Positions 60,501 through 64,000 of a stretch of DNA of 64,000 nucleotides are shown here, in pieces. Under the pieces are notes generated by a model that saw only the letters and a list, made by a program, of their open reading frames with translations, was not told the origin of the DNA and did not search any database. Every line of letters starts with the position of its first letter. The stretch's first letter is position 1. Location: the NCBI RefSeq assembly GCF_022682495.2, contig NC_071392.1:70640097-70704096 (forward strand), written 5' to 3'. The stretch comes from Desmodus rotundus. Its lineage: Eukaryota; Chordata; Mammalia; Chiroptera; Phyllostomidae. The position numbers and the translations under genes were made by a program.

Positions 60501-63500
60501 AAAACACTGGTAATCAGAATGCTCACAGAAGTGGTTGATAATGGTTCCAAAATAGAGGAAGAATTGAAGGCCATGAAAAGTTAAATGAAGGAAAATACAC
60601 AAGGAACCAACAGTGAAGGGAAGGAAACCAGGACTCAAATCAACAATTTGGAGCAGAAGGAAGAAATAAACATTCAACCAGAAAAGAATAAAGAAATAAG
60701 AATTCAAAAAAATGAGGAGACTTAAGAACCTCTGGGACAACTTTAAACATCCCAACATCCATATCATAAGGGTGCCAGAAGGAGAAGAGGAGGCGCAAGA
60801 AACTTAAAACTTTCTTGAAAAAATAATGGAGAACTTCCCCAATCTGGCAAAGGAAACAGTCTTCCAGAAAGCTAAGAGAGTCCCAAAGAAGTTGGACCCA
60901 AGGAAGCACACACCAAAGCACATCATAATTACATTACTCAAGATAAAAGATAAGGAGAGAATCTTAAAAGCCATAAGAGAAAAGGAGACAGTTACCTACA
61001 AAGGAATTCCCATAGACCATCAGCTGATTTCTCAAAAGAAACCTTGCAGGCAAGAAGGGGCTGGAAAGAAGTATTCGAAGTCATGAAAGGGAAGGACCTA
61101 CATCTAAGATTAGTCTATCCAGCAAAGGTATCATTTAGAATGGAAGGGCAGATAAAGAAAGAGCTTCCCAGATAAGGTCAAGTTCAAGGGGTTCATCATT
61201 ACCAAGCCTTTATTATATGAAATGTTAAAGGGACTTATCTAAGAAAAAAGATTAAAAATATGAACAGTGAAATGACAACAAACACAGCTGTCAACAACTG
61301 AACCTACAAAAAACAAAAACAAAAACAAACTAGGCAAACAACTACAACAGGAACAGAATCACAGAAATGGAGATCACATGGAGGGTTATCAGCAGGGAGG
61401 GGATGGGGGGAACAGGGCAAAAGGTACAGGGAATAAGAAGCATAAATGGTAGGTACAAAATAGACAGGGGGAGGTGAAGAATAGTATAGGAAATGGGGAA
61501 GCCAAAGAACTTATATGTACAACCCAGGGACATGAACTAAGCAGGGGAATGCTGGTAGGAGGTGGGTGCAGGGTAGAGGGGAGTACAGGGGAGAAAAAAT
61601 GGAACAACTATCATAGCATAATCAGTAAAATATATATTTTTAAAAGTAAGTAAATTGTATAAGTTAATGCTACTAATAAGTAGTAAAGGTAGGACCTCAT
61701 TTAGCGTATTTCCTATTATTTTGCATAATTACCCCTTAATCAAACAGGATAACAATGGTATCCTTTAGTTTATTCACATGTGAATTTGGATTATTATTTG
61801 AATAGAGTTCTGCTGTAATAGAACTCTATTCTATAAAACTCTGCTGTATAGTTTTATAATTATCAGTACGATCTTTCACAGACACTTTGCCAACACTGCT
61901 CTCTGTGAAACTACGAAACTTAGAAATCACCTTTGTTTTCATCTGACAGAGCAAATGGAAATAGAAGTAAATTTAAAGTAAAACAAAATATTCGCACAGG
62001 TCAACAATTAGGAGAAAAAGGATGCAGATGTACAAGTCGAGGGAGCAAGCTTAACTGTTACACACTGCTGCATTCCTAAAGCCACTCAACTTTGCATGTG
62101 AGGTACATTCATTAATTCTGCTGGTTGGACCTAGTGTTGAATGGTATCATCTTCAGTAAATAGTGCACTTTCATATAGCTATTTAAATATGTCCAATATC
62201 CGACATCTAAAATTGTACTCAGCTAGAGAGGAAAAAGTGACCTGGGTAACAGAACACATAATATCCACCAATAGTACGTAAACAAAGTTATAGTAAAATA
62301 AAACTTTGCTTAAAGTAGTGTTATAAATCATCATAGAAGTGAAAGACTATTATTTCTTTGGGTTAAAAAAAAAAACCCGTTCAGCAACAACAAAAAAATT
62401 AAAGCTATTTTTAATTTTAAAATTTTTCTGTGATCACATGAGGCCACCTTCTCCACTTTCTAGCATCCAAAGCAATAGAAAATTCTTCTGTTCCAGTTAC
62501 TTCCATTTTAGCAGGTTACTTCTGAGAAAGCAGAAGCTAGAAATAGCTGTATTAGTACATTCCTAGCTTCCCCTTCATTCATTCATTCATTCATTCAACC
62601 AATATTTGTTGCGATATGAGCAAAGCACAGAAAAACAGAGCTCATTAAAAAAAATCAGTTTCTCTCAAAGCTTACAACCCAAGGGTGAAAGCTAATTTTA
62701 AACAAAAGGTGTATCACTATAAATTATGGTGTTATGAGTGAAAAGTCTGGAGTGCAATAGGATAGACAACGTGCACTGTCAGTCACAAAAGCCTCTGAGC
62801 AGACGACATTTAAGCTGAGATCAGAAGGCAGGCAAGGGGACAGGCTTCAGGAAGAAGTGTCTCTACTGCCCTGAGCAGAGAGTACCTGGCTTGTTCAAGG
62901 AGCTGAAGCTTCTAATTGTGTCAATGACTAGCATACATTGTATGAAAGAAAAGAGGCATAAAATTCAAATGGGTCGAAAATGTACACTTATATATTATGA
63001 TTAATGGAAGGGTATCAAAGGCATTGCCCAGCCCCTCACCTAAAGAGCAGAATCAGAGACAGGATGCTGGACCGAGGAACTGGAGACAGTTCAACTCTGG
63101 GTTCACAAATTCCCAAACCATCAAAGAGCCGTATTAAACAATACTTTCTTTATCTCACAGGGATAAGGATCAAATGAGATAATATACAAAATCTGCATAA
63201 TTTACCCAGTTAATATAAAAGCATTTCCAAATTCATTTCAGCCTTTATCCTGTCCCGAATATAAGACCCCATTCATCATTTCAAATTGTCTCATTCAGAT
63301 TCCCAAGACATTTTCCTAAAACAGTAAGGTCTTCCTTTTGTCTTTAATAGACTTGTTTTTCCTACTAATGAAAAATTACAAAATTAACATTTTATGCCAA
63401 GCCTATTTCAAACTTACGTTCTAGTGCATTATACAGAAGTTCAAAATCTTCGTTCGTTTGAGGATTATGCCTCCGGTAATAGTCCAATGTCATCCATTCT

Positions 63501-63628
63501 TCTTTTTCTGCTATTTTTCTTTGTTCTTCCTGTTCTTCCCATTTTAGCCTTAACATTTTTTGTCTTCTTAAATACTTTACCACGGTTTTTGCATGCCATT
63601 GTCTATAGTAAGTCTGTAACACTATCAC
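24324..63628 (-). CDS. IQUB: IQUB, 3' part of the gene (seven coding exons, joined)
   Basis: Joined exons on the minus strand: 63628-63418, 55578-55403, 46191-46021, 40762-40586, 29353-29105, 28434-28249, 24506-24324. They total 1353 nt, giving 450 residues plus a TAG stop, with no frame break and GT/AG at every visible boundary. I recognise the protein from its C-terminal half: an IQ-like helix, long charged coiled-coil-like helices, a paired-CxxC segment and a conserved tail. IQUB is known as a ciliary and flagellar protein associated with radial spokes (RS1) and sperm motility. The human protein is about 790 residues, so roughly the last 57 percent is here. The ubiquitin-like domain and the promoter lie beyond the right edge. 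The introns are large and repeat-filled except the 670-bp intron at 28435-29104. All residues were read from the sequence; the function is from family knowledge. Confidence 0.95.
24507..28248. other. IQUB intron, mostly unique sequence
   Basis: No young repeat. A MIR-like stretch lies at 26410-26530 (GATGAGAAAACCGGAGAGC, AGCTTGCCCAACTTC, TGATACAGCCAGAATTC). An old repeat with the 'ATTCAACAAATATTTACTAA...GACAGGTACTG' theme lies at 27845-27960. The rest shows nothing. Confidence 0.55.
28249..28434 (-). CDS. IQUB: IQUB coding exon ([12 protein letters not shown]... segment)
   Basis: The exon is 186 nt, 62 codons in phase 0, from [12 protein letters not shown] to HLKLTSIEE. The acceptor is TTTTGACATGCAG and the donor is GTAAGA, a good match to consensus. 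The exon encodes the conserved tryptophan-rich stretch [21 protein letters not shown], strongly recognisable as IQUB near its C-terminus. The ATG seen just upstream overlaps the acceptor and is not a start codon. Joined to the previous exon it reads IAFLMQ|LQDIQ without a break. Confidence 0.95.
28690..28815 (-). repeat. MIR remnant in the 670-bp intron
   Basis: ATCCCATTTTACAAATGAGG followed by AAATTGAAA and AGCAATTTGC is the reverse of the MIR core region. Old and short. Confidence 0.6.
29105..29353 (-). CDS. IQUB: IQUB coding exon with paired CxxC motif
   Basis: The exon is 249 nt, 83 codons in phase 0, from [15 protein letters not shown] to [10 protein letters not shown]. The acceptor is TTACTATTAG and the donor is GTATAG. 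It contains CQSC and CRKC separated by 20 residues (C-x2-C-x20-C-x2-C), the spacing of a zinc-knuckle or treble-clef-like fold. The segment between is [15 protein letters not shown]. Metal binding is my inference from spacing only. After the cysteines comes a helical stretch, [17 protein letters not shown], then an acidic patch ([11 protein letters not shown]). The exon is separated from the next by only 670 bp. Confidence 0.95.
29593..29636 (+). mobile_element. VES SINE 3' tail fragment
   Basis: CTTCTCTCTCTAAAAATAAATAAATAAAATCTT-type tail only; the sequence before it is not SINE. Either a severely 5'-truncated VES copy or a tail mobilised alone. Short, so tentative. Confidence 0.5.
29820..30860 (-). 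mobile_element. Old L1 fragment, ORF2 C-terminal part
   Basis: Minus-strand reading gives [18 protein letters not shown] (near 30840) and later the conserved stretch around plus-strand TGAGGTATCATCCCTCTGCAG (about 29996) and CACCAACAGTGTACAAGAATT (about 29908). Sense to IQUB. Many stops. Confidence 0.8.
30880..32578 (+). mobile_element. Old L1 fragment(s) with 3' UTR, split by a VES SINE
   Basis: Plus-strand ORF2 tail: ACTTCATCAAAATTAAACAC, GAATGAAAAGCCAAGCCACAA, CAACAGCCC-type 3' landmarks. After the SINE (31638-31840) comes ATATTATGATTCCATTTATATG, then 3' UTR-like sequence to about 32110. A second 3' UTR-like block is at 32330-32578 (GATGGTTGCACATATCTGTG...AACTGTACCCCTTAAATAGG). It overlaps the gene region of the neighbouring minus-strand L1, so the two are separate insertions, not a twin-primed pair. 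Confidence 0.7.
31638..31840 (+). mobile_element. VES SINE nested in an L1
   Basis: Starts GCCCTGACCAGTGTGGCTCAG, has the CAGGGCACATGCTTGGGTTG box, GGTTCAGTTCCC as a degenerate B box, GCAACTGATCGATGTTTCTC, a CT-rich tail and an A/T tail. The flanks AGAAGAATAAATATA (31623-31637) and AAAAGACTACATATA (31841-31855) match at 12 of 15 positions, a plausible aged target duplication inside the L1. Confidence 0.9.
32595..32765 (-). mobile_element. L1 3' UTR fragment
   Basis: TTATATTAGTTTCAGGTGTAC, AGTGATTAGACATCATATAAC and TTACAAAGTGATAATCCCC are the reverse of the same L1 3' UTR type seen at 8100-8330 on the plus strand. No coding part. Confidence 0.75.
33677..34185 (+). pseudogene. L1 ORF2 endonuclease domain, open but fragmentary
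   Basis: Uninterrupted frame covering the N-terminal half of the L1 apurinic endonuclease: LNVNGLNAS with the first catalytic Asn, LQETHL with the catalytic Glu, [12 protein letters not shown] with the catalytic Asp. It stops at a TAG where the family reads Tyr before RxLHP. The rest of the endonuclease continues past the stop (GTFSKIDHI duplicated in part as DHIDH). Confidence 0.8.
35584..36412 (+). pseudogene. L1-type ORF1 of half-L1 copy 1, single frameshift
   Basis: Nucleic-acid chaperone-type ORF1 of L1. Opens at ATG 35584 ([15 protein letters not shown]), the start shared with the neighbouring L1. About 46 codons in, an A-run (GATGAAAAAAATGAAG) has one base more than the sister copy, pushing the frame into an early stop at about 35778. 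The intact second part runs 35717-36412. It carries a coiled-coil segment, the RRM-like stretch [40 protein letters not shown], and the C-terminal domain [17 protein letters not shown] and [17 protein letters not shown]1p normally trimerises and binds L1 RNA; this copy would give only a truncated product. Confidence 0.88.
36725..36741 (+). other. G-quadruplex motif in the 3' UTR of half-L1 copy 1
   Basis: GGGAGGGAGGGGGTGGG has four G-tracts of three or more with 1-base loops, a strong G4 pattern. G4-forming polypurine tracts are a known feature of mammalian L1 3' UTRs. Comparable tracts occur at the same place in copies 2 and 3. Confidence 0.75.
36948..37430 (+). pseudogene. L1 ORF2 reverse-transcriptase segment, broken
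   Basis: Open for 160 codons and carries the N-terminal RT landmarks: [81 protein letters not shown] frameshift near 37355 moves the reading into 37361-37573 ([37 protein letters not shown]). No function is expected. Confidence 0.8.
37837..38120. mobile_element. 284-bp inverted-repeat DNA transposon with TA target duplication
   Basis: The left end CCATATTTTCCTGTAATGTGC and the right end, read in reverse (CCATGTATAACATGCACCC), are imperfect inverted repeats flanked by TA at 37835-37836 and 38121-38122. It splits L1 ORF2 between KKLLNLI and NEFGKTAGC. Deleting the element with one TA restores that frame exactly, so ends and target site are certain. TA duplication fits the Tc1/mariner/pogo group. 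AT-rich interior with no transposase, so a MITE. The family name is not known to me. Confidence 0.88.
40160..40335. repeat. Old repeat, L2-like theme
   Basis: GGACAGCATTCCAGGGGGAAG, CATGCAAAAGCATGAAGG: the 'GCATTCCAGGCAGAGGGAACAGCATGTGCAAAGGC' type of old mammalian repeat, probably L2. Similar themes recur at 53600-53760 and 62790-62890. Confidence 0.4.
40586..40762 (-). CDS. IQUB: IQUB coding exon ([10 protein letters not shown]... segment)
   Basis: The exon is 177 nt, 59 codons in phase 0 at both ends, from [20 protein letters not shown] to NPEVSRHLK. The acceptor is TTATACAG. The donor is AAG|GTACTC, which is poor after +3 and probably the weakest splice site of the set. The segment is a run of amphipathic helices ([31 protein letters not shown]). 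The frame stays open for 14 codons past the donor, so intron read-through would add a short tail; I have no evidence that this is used. The long intron downstream (29354-40585) holds the nested L1 stack. Confidence 0.94.
40850..41242 (+). mobile_element. Old L1 3'-region fragment
   Basis: CCAGCAATTCTACTCTTAAG, TTGTTCACAGTAACCCCAAA and TTCATATACCAGAATATTATC are conserved L1 ORF2 C-terminal stretches in order. It ends where the solo LTR inserted. Confidence 0.75.
41247..41922 (+). mobile_element. Solo LTR of an endogenous retrovirus (class I-like), 676 bp
   Basis: Starts TGTGTTTGAG and ends GCATCACA (TGTG...CACA), flanked by the 4-bp duplication TGAG (41243-41246 and 41923-41926), typical of gammaretrovirus-like integration. 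Internal order fits an LTR: TATA box TATAAAAG at 41692-41699, AATAAA at 41769-41774 (75 bp later, giving a short R), then a C-rich U5. No internal viral genes adjoin it, so it is the product of recombination between two LTRs. It sits in an IQUB intron, antisense to the gene. Confidence 0.85.
42290..42485 (-). repeat. MIR remnant with AT expansion
   Basis: Reverse MIR landmarks: TTATTAAGGGCTCCCTATTTG, TCCTCAAAGCAACTAATTTT, TTAAGGTTGCACAGCC, split by a TATATATGTATGCATACATA run. Confidence 0.6.
43500..45180. other. IQUB intron stretch resembling an old unclassified repeat
   Basis: GC-richer than the surroundings, with short open frames on both strands but no conserved protein motif I can name. 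The style (CCTCATCCTCCTTGCTCTTAC, GGTTTACTGCTGACCAACACTC) suggests an old ERV-type element. I see no LTR ends and leave it unclassified. Confidence 0.3.
43736..43800. repeat. Compound tetranucleotide microsatellite
   Basis: Three arrays in a row: (CAAC/CCAA) about 4.5 units, then (TAAG) about 5-6 units, then (TAAA) about 6 units. Each differs from the next by one base, which suggests stepwise conversion within one array. Confidence 0.9.
46021..46191 (-). CDS. IQUB: IQUB coding exon (CSAPKTW... segment)
   Basis: The exon is 171 nt, exactly 57 codons, from [13 protein letters not shown] to LLTLKHTVK; the donor is GTATGT. Two AG acceptors lie 7 bp apart (AAG|TGTTCAG and CAG|CTCC). Only the upstream one keeps phase with the previous exon, which ends on a full codon, and gives the CSAPKTW sequence expected of IQUB; the downstream one would shift the frame. 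The rest of the exon ([28 protein letters not shown]) is predicted helical. No truncation or stop is seen. The intron on its 5' side (46192-55402) holds a half-L1 copy with a nested VES SINE. Confidence 0.94.
46192..49248. other. IQUB intron, no gene
   Basis: AT-rich, with no recognisable repeat except the hairpin at 48145-48282 and the T-run at 48300-48316. Short open frames (e.g. minus strand 48271-48558) have no supporting features. Confidence 0.5.
48145..48282. repeat. Inverted repeat with 20-bp arms
   Basis: The left arm AAAGAAGCCTAGATTTGAAG (48145-48164) pairs with the right arm at 48263-48282 (reverse complement AAAGAAGCCTAGATTTAAAG), 19 of 20 matches. Weaker pairing continues inward for about 25 bp. 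The whole structure is about 138 bp. A 17-base T-run begins 17 bp downstream (48300-48316). Confidence 0.75.
49644..49850 (+). mobile_element. VES SINE nested in half-L1 copy 2
   Basis: Starts ACCCTGGCTGGTGTGGCTCAG, has CAGTCAGGGCATATGCCTGG, CAGGTCCCCAGCTGGGGGCA and CAATGTTTCTCTCCCTCCC, and ends in an A-rich (GAAAA)n tail. The target duplication is GAAAACACCAGTGGG / GAAAACACCTGTGGG (49629-49643 and 49851-49865), one mismatch in 15. It must be younger than the half-L1. Confidence 0.95.
50184..51014 (+). CDS. L1-type ORF1 of half-L1 copy 2, full-length frame with lost start codon
   Basis: Open frame covering a complete L1 ORF1 protein (about 276 codons from the ancestral start). Order: N-terminal segment ([16 protein letters not shown]), coiled coil with Lys/Glu/Gln bias (about residues 40-105), RRM-like domain ([40 protein letters not shown], about 115-200), C-terminal domain ([36 protein letters not shown], about 210-270). 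The position that is ATG in copy 1 and in the neighbouring L1 is ATA here (50184-50186); the next in-frame ATG is about 40 codons on (GMLTK). ORF1p acts as an RNA-binding trimer in L1 particles. Whether this copy is translated is unknown. Confidence 0.8.
   Translation: MKAQIKAPETIQLSNEEIANLSDAHFKTLGFGMLTKLVEFGHKLDEKLKAMLSEIKEKVQGTNSDGKEDGTQINGVDQKEERNIQPEQNEKTRIQKNEERLRNFWDNFKYSNIRIIGVPEGEEEEQKIESLLEQIMKENFSNLAKEIDFQEVQEAQRVPKKLEPRRNTPRHIIITLPKIKNKERILEAAREKERVTYKAVPIRLSADFSKETLQARRGWQEVFQVMKGKDLHPRLLYPAKLSFRMEGKIKCFSDKVKLKEFIITKPLFYEMLKGLI
51327..51348 (+). other. G-quadruplex motif in the 3' UTR of half-L1 copy 2
   Basis: Four G-tracts (GGGTGGGAAGGGG, then GGG after GTGTGCA-type spacing) at the position equivalent to the copy 1 G4. 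Confidence 0.6.
51436..55402. other. IQUB intron, no gene
   Basis: No young repeat. A short direct repeat AAACCCATGACC occurs twice at 52269-52300. 53360-53800 resembles an old L2-type repeat (GAATACAGAGATTATAATAGC..., GATGTTCCAAGTAGAGG..., AAAAGCATCAAGAGCCC). Short open frames are unsupported. Confidence 0.45.
55403..55578 (-). CDS. IQUB: IQUB coding exon (helical segment)
   Basis: The exon is 176 nt: two bases completing the split codon, then 58 codons from [13 protein letters not shown] to AMIQAFLNK. The acceptor is TTATTCCTCTAG and the donor is GTTAGT. The product is predicted to be mostly helical and rich in Glu, Gln and Lys (e.g. [17 protein letters not shown]), with the characteristic IQUB string [10 protein letters not shown]. 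It ends on a complete AAG codon, so the next exon must start in phase 0. That requirement decides the acceptor of the 46191 exon. The preceding intron (55579-63417) contains a half-L1 copy, a MaLR LTR and a CTCF-like site. Confidence 0.94.
56185..56425 (-). repeat. MIR remnant
   Basis: Reverse MIR landmarks in order: CTATGTGCCAGGCTCTGTCC, ATGAACTCATTTACTCTCC, ATAGGTGCTACTATTACCC, AACTTGTTCGGGTGACC and GTGGCTCCACGGTCCATGACC. Confidence 0.8.
57952..58338 (-). mobile_element. MaLR-type LTR (MLT1/MST group), solo
   Basis: Reverse of the familiar MaLR LTR: GGTGACTTAAACAAAAGAAATG, AAAGTTCTGGAGGATAGAAAT, GGGCCTCTCTCCTAGGCTTG, AAGAACACCAGTC, AAAGGCCCCATCTCC, ACATACGAATTTTAGGGG and AATTCAGCCCATAACA (TG start when reversed). 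An old element, with no clean target duplication found. Confidence 0.88.
59308..59326 (+). promoter_or_regulatory. CTCF-like motif
   Basis: GGCCACAAGAGGGCAGCAG matches the CTCF core CCASYAGRKGGCRS at all positions but one (A in place of the pyrimidine). It lies in an IQUB intron, just outside any repeat I can name. A single motif is suggestive only. Confidence 0.45.
59600..59757 (-). repeat. MIR-like remnant
   Basis: TACTTTCATGAATGTAAC..., TTATAGATGAAGAAACTGAGGC matches the reverse MIR core (ACAGATGAGGAAACTGAGGC). It directly abuts half-L1 copy 3. Confidence 0.6.
60428..61241 (+). pseudogene. L1-type ORF1 remnant of half-L1 copy 3
   Basis: The ancestral start is ACG (60428-60430). Several frameshifts and stops. 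The best surviving stretch, 60826-61086, gives [34 protein letters not shown] and [14 protein letters not shown], i.e. the RRM/C-terminal domain junction. Cannot make a full protein. Confidence 0.8.
61564..61591 (+). other. G-quadruplex motif in the 3' UTR of half-L1 copy 3
   Basis: Four G-tracts (GGG, GGG, GGGG, GGGG) with loops of 4-6 bases, at the same place as in copies 1 and 2. Weaker than the copy 1 motif. Confidence 0.5.
61801..61858. repeat. Two consecutive perfect stem-loops with related loops
   Basis: Hairpin 1: arms AATAGAGTTCT (61801-61811) and AGAACTCTATT (61820-61830), loop GCTGTAAT. Hairpin 2: arms TATAAAACT (61832-61840) and AGTTTTATA (61850-61858), loop CTGCTGTAT. Both are perfect, one base apart, with nearly the same CTGCTGTA(A)T core in or beside the loop. 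Confidence 0.85.
61859..63417. other. IQUB intron, no gene
   Basis: No young repeat; an (ATTC)n run at 62573-62598 and an old L2-like stretch at about 62690-62890 (AGCTGAGATCAGAAGGCAGGC, GGCTTGTTCAAGGAGC). Nothing else recognised. Confidence 0.5.
62573..62598. repeat. (ATTC)n microsatellite
   Basis: About six ATTC units before an old repeat with the CAACCAATATTTGTTG theme. Confidence 0.85.
63418..63628 (-). CDS. IQUB: IQUB coding exon with the IQ-like motif (first exon in window)
   Basis: The exon is 211 nt: 70 codons plus one base, beginning [14 protein letters not shown] and ending NALE. The acceptor is a pyrimidine tract then TTAACTACAG; the donor is GTAAGT. The start [14 protein letters not shown] fits the IQ calmodulin-binding pattern (hydrophobic-Q-x3-R-G-x3-K), except that the central Gly is Gln. 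This usually points to calcium-independent or weakened calmodulin binding. A long Glu/Lys/Arg-rich helix follows (about residues 20-45 of the exon), then [19 protein letters not shown]. The split codon (C plus TC) is completed as Leu by the exon at 55578. Upstream exons are outside the window. Confidence 0.95.
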
Positions 63629-63867
63629 CTGTAGTTAAATTAAGAAGAAATAAAAGGTATCTATCATCAACTTTATCAGTCCATAAGGAAAGGCAACATT
63701 GATTATTTTTAGTCCAATTCAATCACTACTAAAAAACTCTGAGTCTAGTTTTGGCTCCATGGCAGATATTCTCACATACAAGTGCATTATAACATGGATA
63801 ATGCACATCAGCTATTTGACTTTGAAATCTAGCAAATGCACCTTCATAGGAGGCAGACTATGCCTTC

Positions 63868-64000
63868 ATAAGAGGCATAATGATTAAGAGCACAGGCTCT
63901 AAGTAAAACGTAGTTTAAATCTTCCCTCTGCTACTGACTAGCTGTTTGGTTTTGTTACTTGCTGTCTCTGTACTTTGGTGCCCTCATCTGCAAAACAGTG
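63868..64000 (+). repeat. MIR SINE, 5' part, running off the window
   Basis: Forward MIR landmarks: TAATGATTAAGAGCACAGGCTC, CTCTGCTACTGACTAGCTG, TTACTTGCTGTCTCTGTAC and CTCATCTGCAAAACAGTG at the edge. In the intron 5' of the 63628 exon. Confidence 0.8.

Larger units (their letters stand above)
59770..61645 (+). mobile_element. Half-L1 (HAL1-like) copy 3, more diverged
   Basis: 5' UTR from TTTCAGCCAAGATGGAGGC. A degraded ORF1 region runs about 60428-61241; the 3' UTR starts at the same junction as the sister copies (GGGACTTATCTAAGAAAAA) and ends near AATATATATTTTTAAAAG. No ORF2. The flanks (AAAATAAATAACTT near 59747 and AAAAGTAAGTAAATT near 61640) may be an aged target duplication but match poorly. 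More substitutions and indels than copies 1 and 2, hence older. Antisense to IQUB. Confidence 0.85.

Overview
The window is nuclear DNA from a bat, most likely a yangochiropteran. Three full-length SINEs and one 3' tail fragment match the tRNA-derived VES family of bats (start GCCCTGRCYRGTGTGGCTCAG, a TCAGGGCA box, a CT-rich tail, then A/T-rich AAATAAAT). Young L1-type elements start with a SCCAAGATGGMGGYRTAGGTAG block. There are no bacterial or viral genes and no RNA genes.

The only protein-coding gene I can support is the 3' half of IQUB (IQ motif and ubiquitin-like domain containing), on the minus strand. Seven exons run from 63628 down to the stop codon at 24324-24326. They have GT/AG boundaries and consistent phases, and they sum to 1353 nt (450 codons plus stop). 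The exons before these, including the ubiquitin-like domain, lie beyond the right edge of the window.

Layout. 1-24300 is the 3' flank of IQUB and is gene-free. It holds a degenerate 20-bp tandem repeat (5041-5140), an internally deleted old L1 with two tandem ~1-kb 5' UTR units (5195-8340), an old L1 fragment (8570-9960), a 5'-inverted (twin-primed) L1 (10184-12300), a short hAT transposon with a perfect 8-bp target duplication (14027-14237), a VES SINE (14761-14986) and a long minus-strand L1 (15090-18790) followed by L1 5' UTR-like sequence (18791-19970). 24324-63628 is IQUB exons separated by introns full of transposable elements. The richest intron (29354-40585) holds a nested stack: an L1 carrying ORF2 (32822-40004) is interrupted by an ORF1-only element (34811-36815) and by a TA-flanked inverted-repeat DNA transposon (37837-38120). 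Removing each insertion with one copy of its target duplication restores the L1 reading frame. Other intron features are a solo gammaretrovirus-like LTR (41247-41922), a MaLR LTR (57952-58338), MIR remnants, a CTCF-like motif and two conspicuous hairpin structures.

The most notable pattern is three copies (34811-36815, 49260-51424, 59770-61645) of one element made of an L1-type 5' UTR, an L1 ORF1 gene and an L1-type 3' UTR, with no ORF2. The ORF1/3' UTR junction is the same in all three, so they form a family and are not three independent deletions. They fit the 'half-L1' (HAL1) class, seem young in two copies, and lie antisense to IQUB. The L1 that hosts one of them is the reciprocal: it lost most of ORF1 and keeps ORF2.
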